A stretch of DNA of 34,354 nucleotides from CAZDHT01 sp964505325 (GTDB lineage: Bacteria; Planctomycetota; PUPC01). The stretch lies in NCBI GenBank assembly GCA_964505325.1, contig CAZDHT010000024.1, positions 1 through 34,354 on the forward strand, in the 5' to 3' direction. The translations under genes were made by a program, and so were the position numbers. Below, in pieces: positions 15,969 to 24,370 of this stretch (its first letter is position 1; each line of letters starts with the position of its first letter). The notes beneath the pieces were generated by a model. It ran no database searches and was not told the DNA's origin. It saw only the letters and a program-made list of their open reading frames with translations.

Positions 15969-18002
15969 ATGCATATGCTGACCCATCTGCGGCAGCTTCT
16001 CCAAAGAATTCCCTTTGTGAGTGTCCAGCGAAGCCGCTTGCTCAACTACATCCAAGTGCTAATCGCTCTCATCTTCTTGGTCGCGGTCACGGCTATTTGC
16101 ACGTCCATGGTCAAGAACGCTCGAAGCAACGCGGCCAAGGGCGTGGTAAACCGAGGAGCCATCGCCAGTTCGATCATCTCCCGCGCTGCGGCCCGCGCCG
16201 TCGATCAACCTACCAAAGAGGACGCACACGCTGCCCTTGAGCGGGTCATCTACGACATCCGGGCCGAAGAGGGCCTGGAATTCGCGTTCGTGGTCGGCCC
16301 GAGCCGGCGAGCCATCGCGCACTCCGACAACCGGAAAAAGGGACAGATCATGCCGCTCGGCCTGCCGAGCGGGGACGACTCCAACGGTAAAGAAGCCTGG
16401 CCGGAGGAGGGGTTCTATTACACCACTTACCCGGCGCAAGCTTCGGAGAACGCAGCCACCGGAACCGGCACCATCTACGAGTTCGTCAGGACGGTCAATC
16501 TGAGCGCCAAGGCGAAAGGACAGCACGGCGGGAACCTGGAACTGCACGTGGGATTCTCCCTGCCCGGGTTCTGGCGGTTTGCCGGGTCGAGCCTGAAGCG
16601 GGCCGCGCCCAGCCTGGCGCTGGCGTTCCTGTTGCTGATCGTGGGCAACTACCTGGCGGCGGTGTTCGTTCGCCCGCTAAGCACACTGAGAGAAGAAACC
16701 GCCATCGCCTCACAGGCGGAGGACGACTGGCAGCTCGACGTGGACGCGACGGGTGAAATCGCGGAGATCGCCGAGAACTGGAACCAAATGGTGGGGCACT
16801 TCCAGACCTCGTACGAGCAGGTGGTCCAGACCCGACGCGACATGGAAGTGCGCAACCGCGTCATGCTTTACGAAAAGAAAAGGACGGAGGCCATCGTGGA
16901 CAGCCTCTCCGACGGGGTGATGGTCACCGACGCCTACGGGAAGGTCTCGTTCGTCAACCGCGAGGCGGAGAACCTGCTGGGGATCGAACGGGACGGCGCC
17001 ATCGACCGCCGCCCCCACGAGGTGATCCAGGACAAGAACATCATCGAATTCGTGCAGCCGTTCCTCGACGCCGCCGGTTCAGAGGGAGCCGGCTCCGGCC
17101 ACCGGGCTTCGACCTCGGGCAAGAAGCACGCCAAACGCGCCGTCGACCTGGAGGTCAAGCGGAAGAACGGGACCCGGCACTTCCACATAGCTCAATTCCC
17201 CGTGCTGGACAACACCGGCAAGCCGGGCGGCGCCATCACCACGTTCCGCGACATCACCCAGACCAAGCTGGAGGAACGCGCCCGCAAGGAGTTCGTGTCG
17301 AGCGTGACGCACGAACTCCGCGCGCCCCTCACGGCGATCAAGTCGTACGTCGAGATGCTGATTGACGACGAGACCAGGGATCGAGACCTCCAGCGCGAGT
17401 TCTTCAATACCATCAACGAGGAGACCGACCGGCTGGCGCGACTCATCGATGACATGCTGAACATGTCCAAGATCGAAGTGGGCAACCTGGTGCTCAACAA
17501 GTCGATCGTTCGCACCCGAAAGCTGATCGAGGACGCGGTCAAGGGAGTGCGTTCCGCCGCGAAGAACAAGTCGATCGATCTGGAGGCGAGCATCACGGAG
17601 GACCTGCCCGACGTGCAGGCGGACAAGGACATGGTCCGCGTCGTCGTCACCAACCTCCTGGGCAACGGGATCAAATACACGCAGGAAGGCGGGAAGGTCT
17701 TCCTGAACGCCGAACTGACAACAGATCCGGCCTCGGCGAAGGGCCGTCGGACCATCGCGCTGACCGTCGAGGACAACGGCCCGGGCATCCCGGAAGACGA
17801 ACTGGACAAGATCTTCGAGAAGTTCTACCGAGGCAAGACCACCGCCGGGCAGAAAGTCGTGGGCAACGGACTCGGCCTGGCGCTGGCCAGAGAGATCGCG
17901 ACGCTTCACGGGGGCGACATCAAGGTAGCCAGCACGCTGGGCGAGGGCAGCAAGTTCACCTTCCTGCTCCCTGCTGCTGAGACTTCGAGGAAAGTGTCGT
18001 AG
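15969..18002 (+). CDS. Membrane sensor histidine kinase (HAMP-PAS-HisKA-HATPase)
   Basis: A 677-residue protein. The ATG at 15969 (next in-frame ATG at 15975) is chosen because it is the first start that gives a sensible N-terminus. The frame is open 137 codons further upstream, but that stretch lacks protein character. Layout: first membrane helix about 27-48, an extracytoplasmic sensor of about 165 residues, a second helix 215-234, a HAMP-like linker, a PAS domain from about 305 (VDSLSDGVMVTDAYGKVSFV), and the HisKA box SSVTHELRAPLT with phosphoacceptor His448. The ATPase carries an N box around Asn562, G1 DNGPGIP and G2 GNGLGLALA. This is the PhoR/VicK type of architecture. The input signal is unknown. 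The partner receiver is encoded 14 bases downstream. Confidence 0.9.
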   Translation: MHMLTHLRQLLQRIPFVSVQRSRLLNYIQVLIALIFLVAVTAICTSMVKNARSNAAKGVVNRGAIASSIISRAAARAVDQPTKEDAHAALERVIYDIRAEEGLEFAFVVGPSRRAIAHSDNRKKGQIMPLGLPSGDDSNGKEAWPEEGFYYTTYPAQASENAATGTGTIYEFVRTVNLSAKAKGQHGGNLELHVGFSLPGFWRFAGSSLKRAAPSLALAFLLLIVGNYLAAVFVRPLSTLREETAIASQAEDDWQLDVDATGEIAEIAENWNQMVGHFQTSYEQVVQTRRDMEVRNRVMLYEKKRTEAIVDSLSDGVMVTDAYGKVSFVNREAENLLGIERDGAIDRRPHEVIQDKNIIEFVQPFLDAAGSEGAGSGHRASTSGKKHAKRAVDLEVKRKNGTRHFHIAQFPVLDNTGKPGGAITTFRDITQTKLEERARKEFVSSVTHELRAPLTAIKSYVEMLIDDETRDRDLQREFFNTINEETDRLARLIDDMLNMSKIEVGNLVLNKSIVRTRKLIEDAVKGVRSAAKNKSIDLEASITEDLPDVQADKDMVRVVVTNLLGNGIKYTQEGGKVFLNAELTTDPASAKGRRTIALTVEDNGPGIPEDELDKIFEKFYRGKTTAGQKVVGNGLGLALAREIATLHGGDIKVASTLGEGSKFTFLLPAAETSRKVS

Positions 18003-18015
18003 AAGGAGTAACCCT

Positions 18016-18564
18016 GTGGGACCCGAACTGGGACCGGGCCAGACACAACTGGCGGCTGCCGTCGAACCGTCGTCCGCCGCTTCTGCGGAGCGCCCGGCCC
18101 GCGCCAAGCCGCTCATCCTGTCGGTCGACGACGAACCGTGCATCGGCCGCGTAGTCCAACTCAAGCTTCAGAACGCGGGCCTCGACGTCTGTCGGGCCAT
18201 GTCGGGCATTGAGGGCCTGCAGAAGTTCATCGAACTGCGGCCCGACGTGCTGATTACGGACGTCAAGATGCCGGGGATGACCGGCATCGAGTTGTGCAAG
18301 CGGTGTGAGGAATACCGGGCCGACTGGCCCTTCCTCATCATTGTGTTGACGTCGCAGCTCGACCAGGAAACCCAAGCTTGGCTACAGGAGAGGTCGAAAC
18401 GGACGTATCTGCCGAAACCGTTCAGCCCGAGGGAGGTGTTGAGGACGGTCCGGGAGTACCTCGACCGGCGCCGACAGGCGACGGCCGACACGGAGGAAGG
18501 AGCTCCCACCGTCGCCGGAGTTCGACCGGGACAGACGCCTGATGCTTCGAAGGAGCAAACGTGA
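18016..18564 (+). CDS. Stand-alone response regulator receiver
   Basis: A 182-residue protein with GTG start 18016 and AAGGAG seven bases upstream. After a low-complexity leader of about 30 residues comes one CheY-like receiver (about 32-150): acidic pair in VDDE (38-40), phosphoacceptor Asp82 in ITDVKMPG, Thr112 in LTS and Lys134 in LPKPF. The remaining 30 residues are Ala/Thr/Pro-rich, and no output domain is present. It should therefore act by binding a partner; the adjacent HD-GYP and GGDEF proteins are the obvious candidates. Its stop overlaps the next start (GTGA at 18561-18564). Confidence 0.9.
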   Translation: MGPELGPGQTQLAAAVEPSSAASAERPARAKPLILSVDDEPCIGRVVQLKLQNAGLDVCRAMSGIEGLQKFIELRPDVLITDVKMPGMTGIELCKRCEEYRADWPFLIIVLTSQLDQETQAWLQERSKRTYLPKPFSPREVLRTVREYLDRRRQATADTEEGAPTVAGVRPGQTPDASKEQT

Positions 18565-20132
18565 GCACGGTAACCGGTGAACTGACGGTTGCATCGGACC
18601 GGAAACATCTGCTGGCGCTGGCCGATCACCTGCGCCGCCGAGAGGGCGTGATGGTGCGGGTGTTTGACGCAAGCGGCAACTTGGTGCTGGACGCGTCCGA
18701 TGACACTGAGCCGTGCGCCGACGAGCACGAGTGCAAAGAGTTCTTGGAAGAAACCTGCGCCTCATGCAAAGAGAAGGACTCGGCCTGCTGCCGCACCTGC
18801 CCCAAGGGCCGCGGCGTGCGGGTGCTGCCGATCAAGCGGTCCTCGGTCTACTTCGGCAGCCTGGTCGCCTGCAGCACAAAAGACAACCAGGAACTGAGCG
18901 ACCGTTCGACCGGGGCCGTTCTGGACGCCATGCTCGACATCCTGGCGGAGAAGTCGTCCAAGGAGCACGAGATCGACAGCCTCGCCACCGAGCTGGCCCT
19001 GCGATACGAGGAGATCGGGATCCTGTACGAGATCGACGAGAAGATCCCGCTGCGCTCCTACACCAGCCACGTGGTGGAGTACGTGGCCGAGAAGGCGTTC
19101 TCCGTGATCAACTGCTCGTGCCTGGCGTGGATCGCAAACGGGTCCAGCGTGTCGAGCATCGGCGGGGGCGATTGCCAGATCTTCTGGAGTCCGAACGAGT
19201 CGGCCTCGCCTTCGACCATGCTTCGTCTCGAGGCGAAGCAATTGGCCTGGGCGCTGCACGACCGGTGCATCAAGTCGGGAGACGTCGCGGCGGTGGCCAG
19301 CCTTGACCACGATCCCGAGCTGAGCGTGTTCGCGTCGGAGCTGAACTCGGCGTTGTGCCTGCCGCTGCAGGTCGAGTCCGACTTCTACGGCAGCCTGGTT
19401 GCCTTCAAGGCCCGCGGGGACCAGTTCACCAGCTACGAGCTGAAACTGATGAAGGCCCTCGCCCGCAAGAGCGCCTTTGTGATGCGGGACAGCCGCCTGT
19501 ACGAGGATCTGGACTCATTGTTCTTCAACCTCATCAAGCTGCTGGTGAACACGATCGAGAACAAGGACGAGTACACCAAGGGCCACTCGCAGCGGGTGCG
19601 GACGTTCACCGTCCGGCTGGGCGAACTGATGGGGCTCGGCAAGGACGACACAGAGACGCTGAACCTCTCCGGCCTGCTGCATGACATCGGCAAGCAGGGC
19701 ATCCCGGACGCCGTATTGAAGAAGGAGGGCAAGCTCACCGAGGAAGAGCGGGCGCTCATCAACACGCACCCCATCCGCGGGGTCAACCTGATCAAGCACA
19801 TCAAGCAATTCGAGAAGTGCCTTCCGCACATCCGCCACCACCACGAACGGATCGACGGGAACGGTTATCCCGATGGCCTCAAGGGCGAGCAGATTCCGCT
19901 TGGGGCGCGGATCATTGCGGTGGCCGATACATACGACGCACTGACCAGCGACCGCTGTTACCGGCCCCGTTTCACCTCGCACAAGGCATTCGACATCATC
20001 GAAGAAGTAAGGGGGACGCAATTGGACGCTGACATCGCGAAGCTCTTGCTGGACAACCGCGAAGAGTTCGCCAGATACAGCCAGAGCGCCCTGGCGAGCC
20101 CTCTGGGAACGGACAGGACGAGGATCATCTGA
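18561..20132 (+). CDS. HD-GYP c-di-GMP phosphodiesterase with cysteine-rich sensor and GAF-like domain
   Basis: A 523-residue cytoplasmic protein. GTG 18561 is preceded by AAGGAG. Residues 1-108 hold a cysteine cluster (Cys52, 58, 66, 69, 76, 77, 80, 104) followed by a strand pair ending FGSLVACST. This pattern recalls PocR-type sensor domains and could bind a metal, a cluster or a small ligand. A GAF-like domain follows (about 145-315). The catalytic HD-GYP domain is at about 330-500: KGHSQRV, HDIGK (His374-Asp375), HHHERIDGNGYPDGL (GYP at 435-437) and VADTYDALTSDR. All the expected metal ligands appear present, so it should hydrolyse c-di-GMP to pGpG or GMP. The stop and the next ATG share one base (TGATG). 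Opposing activity is encoded directly downstream. Confidence 0.9.
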   Translation: MSTVTGELTVASDRKHLLALADHLRRREGVMVRVFDASGNLVLDASDDTEPCADEHECKEFLEETCASCKEKDSACCRTCPKGRGVRVLPIKRSSVYFGSLVACSTKDNQELSDRSTGAVLDAMLDILAEKSSKEHEIDSLATELALRYEEIGILYEIDEKIPLRSYTSHVVEYVAEKAFSVINCSCLAWIANGSSVSSIGGGDCQIFWSPNESASPSTMLRLEAKQLAWALHDRCIKSGDVAAVASLDHDPELSVFASELNSALCLPLQVESDFYGSLVAFKARGDQFTSYELKLMKALARKSAFVMRDSRLYEDLDSLFFNLIKLLVNTIENKDEYTKGHSQRVRTFTVRLGELMGLGKDDTETLNLSGLLHDIGKQGIPDAVLKKEGKLTEEERALINTHPIRGVNLIKHIKQFEKCLPHIRHHHERIDGNGYPDGLKGEQIPLGARIIAVADTYDALTSDRCYRPRFTSHKAFDIIEEVRGTQLDADIAKLLLDNREEFARYSQSALASPLGTDRTRII

Positions 20133-21823
20133 TGACCGATCTCGAACACGTGAGAGCCGACGGACGAGACCCGCAAGTGCTCGCGTTGCAGACCACCCTG
20201 CGCGCGGTCAGAGGGTTCCGAAGCCCAGCCATGGGCGCCCTGCTGACGCTGGCCATCTTGCTGGGCAAGGCTCTGGTGTGTCACCACGCACCGGGTCGTG
20301 CGGTTTTCTTTGACGCGATGCTGATGGTCCCCATCAGCCTGCTCGCGTACCACGAAGGTCTGGTGACCGGGCTCGTCGCGGGGCTGGTGGCGTCGGTGTT
20401 CGACCTGGTGGTTGGCGCGAGAACGGCCGGTCTGTTGATCCCGGCTTATTTGTCCTCCAGCATCGTCCGATCGATCGTCATCACCCGGCTGTTCAGCCTC
20501 GAAGTCGTGGCCGCCGTCGTGTCGACCCTGTCGCGCCGGGCTCGACGCCAGATGGCCGAGGCCCAGCGGCGGACGAAGGAGTACCTGAAGCGGATATCCT
20601 TGCTGGAAGAGCACAACGCGGCGATGGAGCGCAGCGCGCTGGACAAAGAAGCGGAGTTCGAGAGAGACCTGCTGAAGTACTCCTCGCTGCTCTATTTGCT
20701 CGAGGAATCGGCGCAGAAGCTCAGCTCGAACCTCGAGGTCGAGCGCCTGTTTCAGACGTTCTTCCGTGTCCTGGAGGAATGCTTCGGATCGACCTGCGCC
20801 TCAATCTACCTTAAAGACAGCCGCAACAAATCGTACTTCCTGGCCAAGACTTCCGGGGCCGACAACAGTTCCGGTGGCGCCATCCCGATGATGCTCCGCC
20901 AGGACGACCTGCTGGTGACCGAACTTCAGAACGGCCGCGGCGCGATATGCTGGAGCGACGAGAAGTTCGCGGAGAGACTCGAGCGCGCCGGCCGGCCTGT
21001 GCCGGCCATCATCTCCGGCTGCCTGGTGGATAAGGGTGAACTCATCGGCGTTGTCAATATCCACGCGGTGGACCGCAGGCCGCAGCCGGACGTCATGCTG
21101 ATGGGGATGGTGTGCAACATCGCGAGCATCGCGATGGGAAACGCACGCCTCTTCGAGAAAGTGCAGTGGCTGGCCGCGCGCGACCCGCTGACCAAGCTGA
21201 ATAACCGCAGGACGTTCCACTCCGAGCTGGAGAACCAACTGGCGCGCCGTGCCGAGAACGCGGAGCAGTTCGCATTGCTGATGCTGGACATCGACCGCTT
21301 CAAGTCGTTCAACGACACCTACGGGCATCAGGCGGGCGACGCGGTGCTCGAATGGTTCGCCAAGCACTGCGTGGAGTGCGCCGGCGAGGCCAACCCCGTA
21401 TTCCGTTACGGCGGCGAAGAGTTCACCGTCATCATGCCGGGAGCCGACGTCCAGACGGGCGTCAGGCTCGCCGAGAGGATGCGGAGGCGAATCGAACACG
21501 CGACGTTCCGATACCGGGGCGTCGACCTCCAGGTCAGGCTGAGCTGCGGCGTGGCCGTGTTTCCCGACAACGGCACCGACGCCGACGAGCTGGTGAGGAA
21601 GGCGGACCGGGCGCTGTACCGGGCCAAAGCCGCGGGCCGGAACACGGTCGCCGTGTCCGAGACCACACCCGGCCACGACACCGCCATCGTGCCGTACGAG
21701 GTGCAGATGGCCGAAGCGGCCCAGGCGGAGGACGCATCCGCCCCGGCGGAGACCGTGACGGCCGCCAGGAACAGCCAGCGGCCGTCTGGGCGCCACACCC
21801 AGCGCCCGAAGCCGATTCTCTAG
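20132..21823 (+). CDS. Membrane GGDEF diguanylate cyclase with GAF-like domain
   Basis: A 563-residue protein that would make c-di-GMP from two GTP. It starts at ATG 20132, sharing a base with the previous stop. The N-terminal 36-130 contains several hydrophobic helices (a compact MASE-like membrane sensor), then a coiled coil (about 135-175) and a GAF-like domain (about 190-345). The cyclase domain runs from about 350 to 515: DPLTKLNNRRTF, LDIDRFKSFNDTYGHQAGD, and the active site RYGGEEF (Gly427-Phe431), followed by KADRALYRAK. The active site is intact. The inhibitory RxxD site expected five residues before GGEEF reads GEAN, so classical product inhibition should be absent. The last 50 residues are low complexity. 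Confidence 0.93.
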   Translation: MTDLEHVRADGRDPQVLALQTTLRAVRGFRSPAMGALLTLAILLGKALVCHHAPGRAVFFDAMLMVPISLLAYHEGLVTGLVAGLVASVFDLVVGARTAGLLIPAYLSSSIVRSIVITRLFSLEVVAAVVSTLSRRARRQMAEAQRRTKEYLKRISLLEEHNAAMERSALDKEAEFERDLLKYSSLLYLLEESAQKLSSNLEVERLFQTFFRVLEECFGSTCASIYLKDSRNKSYFLAKTSGADNSSGGAIPMMLRQDDLLVTELQNGRGAICWSDEKFAERLERAGRPVPAIISGCLVDKGELIGVVNIHAVDRRPQPDVMLMGMVCNIASIAMGNARLFEKVQWLAARDPLTKLNNRRTFHSELENQLARRAENAEQFALLMLDIDRFKSFNDTYGHQAGDAVLEWFAKHCVECAGEANPVFRYGGEEFTVIMPGADVQTGVRLAERMRRRIEHATFRYRGVDLQVRLSCGVAVFPDNGTDADELVRKADRALYRAKAAGRNTVAVSETTPGHDTAIVPYEVQMAEAAQAEDASAPAETVTAARNSQRPSGRHTQRPKPIL

Positions 21824-21842
21824 GCGGCAGGAGCTCAACACA

Positions 21843-22178
21843 TTGAAGATCGAGCAAATCCAACACGGAACTGTTCTGGTGCTCGTGCCGGACGCAGCGC
21901 TGATAGAGGAAGAGGCGGAGGATTTCGCCGTCCGCGTGCGGGACTGCTTCCAGGCGGGGAACGTCAAGATCGTCCTGCAAATGAACAACGTTCCGTTTAT
22001 CGACAGCGCCGGCCTGGAGACGCTGCTGGCCCTCTACGGAGAGGCGATGGCTCTGGGCGGTGAGTTGAAGATCAGCGCCCCGACGGAAATCGGACGGGAC
22101 ATCTTCAAGGCCACGCGCCTTGACAACGTCGTCGAAATCCACGAATCAACCCCGGACGCGAGGAGGAGCTTCGTGTGA
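21843..22178 (+). CDS. STAS-domain protein (anti-sigma factor antagonist-like)
   Basis: A 111-residue single-domain protein. TTG 21843 is preceded by AGGAG about 9 bases upstream, and no better start exists. The STAS signature FIDSAGLETLLALY carries the conserved Asp54-Ser55; the serine is the phosphorylation site in SpoIIAA-like antagonists. A kinase of the SpoIIAB/RsbW type and a sigma factor are not encoded nearby, so the partner is elsewhere or the protein has another docking role in this signalling unit. It overlaps the next start by 4 bases (GTGA at 22175-22178). Confidence 0.88.
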   Translation: MKIEQIQHGTVLVLVPDAALIEEEAEDFAVRVRDCFQAGNVKIVLQMNNVPFIDSAGLETLLALYGEAMALGGELKISAPTEIGRDIFKATRLDNVVEIHESTPDARRSFV

Positions 22179-24082
22179 GACAGGACGGAGCAGGCCCTGC
22201 CGGGAAGGGCCAAACGGGCGGAAAGATCGGCGAGTTGCTCGTCGAAATGGGCAAGCTCGCCCCCGACGAGCTGGAGGAGGCGCTCCGGCGCCACAAGAAG
22301 CTCGCCGCCGAACAAAAGCCCTCAGAACGAAAGCGGCTCGGCCAGGTCCTGGTTGAGCTCGAATACATCACCGAAAGGGACCTGGTCGAGTGTCTCGCCC
22401 TGCAGCTCGGCTTGCCGCACGTGTGGCTGCGCAAGGGCCTGATCGATCCCAAGGTCGTCCCGCTCATCCCCAAAGAGAAGGCCGAACTCTACCAGGTCAT
22501 CGCAATGTTCCGCGTGGGCGACGACCTGACCGTCGCAATGTCTGATCCCCAGTCGCTGTTCGTGATCGACCAATTGACCGCCATCACCGGCTGCCGGGTG
22601 CAGCCGGTGGTCTGCCGCCAGGAAGAGATCCAGCAGTTCATCAACGAGTACTACGGCAAGTCCATCGGGATAGACCAGTTTCTGTCTTCGCTCGACGAGA
22701 CCGACGTCGAGCTCGTCACCGAGAAGATGGAGACGAACATCTCCGAGTTGGAGGAGCTGGCGGAAGGCAGCCCGATCATCAACCTCGTCAACATCATGAT
22801 CCTGAACGCGATCAAGGACAACGCGAGCGACATCCACGTCGAGCCGGACAACAAGCTGGTGCGCGTGCGGTACCGGGTGGACGGCGTGATGCACGAGGTG
22901 ATGACGCAACGCAAGGATCTTCACGCCGCCATCGTGTCGCGAATCAAGGTGATGGCGGAACTGGACATCGGCGAGCGGCGGCGGCCGCAGGAGGGCCGGA
23001 TTCACGTGGTGGCCGACGGCCGCGAGATCGACCTGCGGGTGTCCTCGTTGCCCACGATCCTGGGCGAGAAGATCGTGCTGCGAATCCTGGACCAGTCACG
23101 GTCCATCGTGACCCTCGACCAGTTGGGGTTCAAGGACCAATCGCTGGAGGCGTTCCGCCACATGCTGGCACAGCCCTACGGCATGATACTGGTGACCGGC
23201 CCCACCGGCAGCGGCAAAACCACCACCCTCTACTCGGCCCTGGCCGAGATCTCGAGCATCGAGCAGAACATCATTACGATTGAGGACCCGGTGGAGTATC
23301 AGCTTCCGCTGATCAACCAGGTCCAGGTGAACGAGCGGACCGATCTGAGCTTCGCCAATATCCTCCGACACGTGCTGCGGCAGGACCCCAACATCATCAT
23401 GGTGGGCGAAATCCGAGACCGGGAAACCGCGGAAATTGCCATCCAGGCCGCGCTGACCGGGCACCTGGTGATCTCCACCCTCCACACCAACGACAGCGCG
23501 GGGGCCGTCACCCGGCTGGTAGACATGGGGGTCGAGCCGTTCCTGATATCGAGCGCGCTGACCGGGGTGATCGCGCAGCGTCTGGCGCGGCGCATCTGCT
23601 CAAATTGCTGCACCACGTTCATCCCGCCTGCCGAGCTGCTCGACCGCGTGGGATGGCCGTGGAAGAAGAAGGTCACGCTGCACCGCGGCTCGGGCTGCAA
23701 GAACTGCTACGATTCGGGGTACAAGGGCCGCGTCGGCGTCTACGAGATCCTGCTGGCGGACGCCGAGGTCAAACAGGCGATCCTGAAGAACGCAACGCTG
23801 GATGAACTGCGCCGGGCGCGGGAGAACTCGGGGCTGCCGTCGCTCAAACAGGCGGGGTTCGAGCGCGTCCGCGAAGGCATCACGACGCTCGACGAGGTCA
23901 TGCGGATCGTGTGCGTGGAGGACGCCAGCGACTTTCGGAACGGGCTGAAAGCGAGCTCGACCGACTCCGGCAGCTCGGCGGAGAAGAGCCAGTCAGCGAC
24001 GGAAGTCCATGCAGCCGAAGCAGATAACAAGGCCGCCGAGCCGATTGTCCTGACCGGTGAGCCGGTCTCGGGCAAGAAATAG
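22175..24082 (+). CDS. pilB: Type IV pilus / type II secretion assembly ATPase
   Basis: A 635-residue hexameric motor ATPase for pilin polymerisation. GTG 22175 has AGGAGGAG upstream. The N-terminus has two MshEN-like helical motifs: KIGELLVEMGKLAPDELEEA (17-36) and RLGQVLVELEYITERDL (54-70). The ATPase core has Walker A GPTGSGKT (342-349), the Asp box EDPVEYQ, Walker B with IIMVGEIRDRETAE, and the His box STLHTND. A zinc-binding tetracysteine follows (CSNCC and CKNC). The C-terminal 60 residues are a low-complexity extension. GspE is the close alternative; PilB is preferred because pilM, pilN and pilO lie downstream. It is the last gene of the signalling unit, separated from pilC by its own 290-base control region. 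Confidence 0.92.
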   Translation: MRQDGAGPAGKGQTGGKIGELLVEMGKLAPDELEEALRRHKKLAAEQKPSERKRLGQVLVELEYITERDLVECLALQLGLPHVWLRKGLIDPKVVPLIPKEKAELYQVIAMFRVGDDLTVAMSDPQSLFVIDQLTAITGCRVQPVVCRQEEIQQFINEYYGKSIGIDQFLSSLDETDVELVTEKMETNISELEELAEGSPIINLVNIMILNAIKDNASDIHVEPDNKLVRVRYRVDGVMHEVMTQRKDLHAAIVSRIKVMAELDIGERRRPQEGRIHVVADGREIDLRVSSLPTILGEKIVLRILDQSRSIVTLDQLGFKDQSLEAFRHMLAQPYGMILVTGPTGSGKTTTLYSALAEISSIEQNIITIEDPVEYQLPLINQVQVNERTDLSFANILRHVLRQDPNIIMVGEIRDRETAEIAIQAALTGHLVISTLHTNDSAGAVTRLVDMGVEPFLISSALTGVIAQRLARRICSNCCTTFIPPAELLDRVGWPWKKKVTLHRGSGCKNCYDSGYKGRVGVYEILLADAEVKQAILKNATLDELRRARENSGLPSLKQAGFERVREGITTLDEVMRIVCVEDASDFRNGLKASSTDSGSSAEKSQSATEVHAAEADNKAAEPIVLTGEPVSGKK

Positions 24083-24102
24083 CGGGCCCCGCCTACACGA
24101 AA

Positions 24103-24118
24103 CGAGGGCAAGCCCTCG
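24103..24118 (+). terminator. Short hairpin after the PilB ATPase gene
   Basis: CGAGGGC-AA-GCCCTCG is a perfect inverted repeat, about 20 bases after the stop. In practice it gives a 6-pair stem and a 4-base loop. There is no T-run, so it may be a weak terminator or an mRNA 3' stabiliser. Confidence 0.4.
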
Positions 24119-24309
24119 CGCCGGGTAGGATGGCCCTAAGTATTGAGCGCCCAATCAGTTAGGCCCGTACCGGCGGGCACGAAACAGGATTCGCCCCGCC
24201 GAACGGCGGAGGGAAAGAGCGGTCCGAGCGGGGCCATCAAGAGCGAATATGAACGTAACGCTTTGCATAGCAGCATCTTACGACCGAGACGCGACTTGCG
24301 GGCCTCCGA

Positions 24310-24325
24310 TGGCACGGCAATTGCT
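24310..24325 (+). promoter_or_regulatory. Sigma54 (RpoN) promoter of the pilC-pilin operon
   Basis: TGGCACGGCAATTGCT matches the sigma54 consensus TGGCACG-NNNN-TTGCW at every defined base, with the GG (-24) and GC (-12) at correct spacing. Transcription would start near 24335, about 35 bases before the ATG of the pilC gene at 24371. Upstream, 24119-24309 is free of genes and could bind an enhancer-binding activator; a small palindrome CCGCC-GAAC-GGCGG (24196-24209) lies there. Pilin genes are classic sigma54 targets in other bacteria. No sigma54 activator is encoded in the window; the receiver at 18016 lacks the AAA+ domain needed. Confidence 0.8.
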
Positions 24326-24370
24326 TTATATGGGCCAGGCGAACGTGTGCCCCTTTGAACGGGCGGAGCA

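Noticed and set aside
24119..24370. A c-di-GMP (GEMM) riboswitch before pilC, sought because of the c-di-GMP genes upstream
   Set aside because: None of the conserved GEMM segments or the expected two-stem layout could be found by eye here or in 15553-15968.
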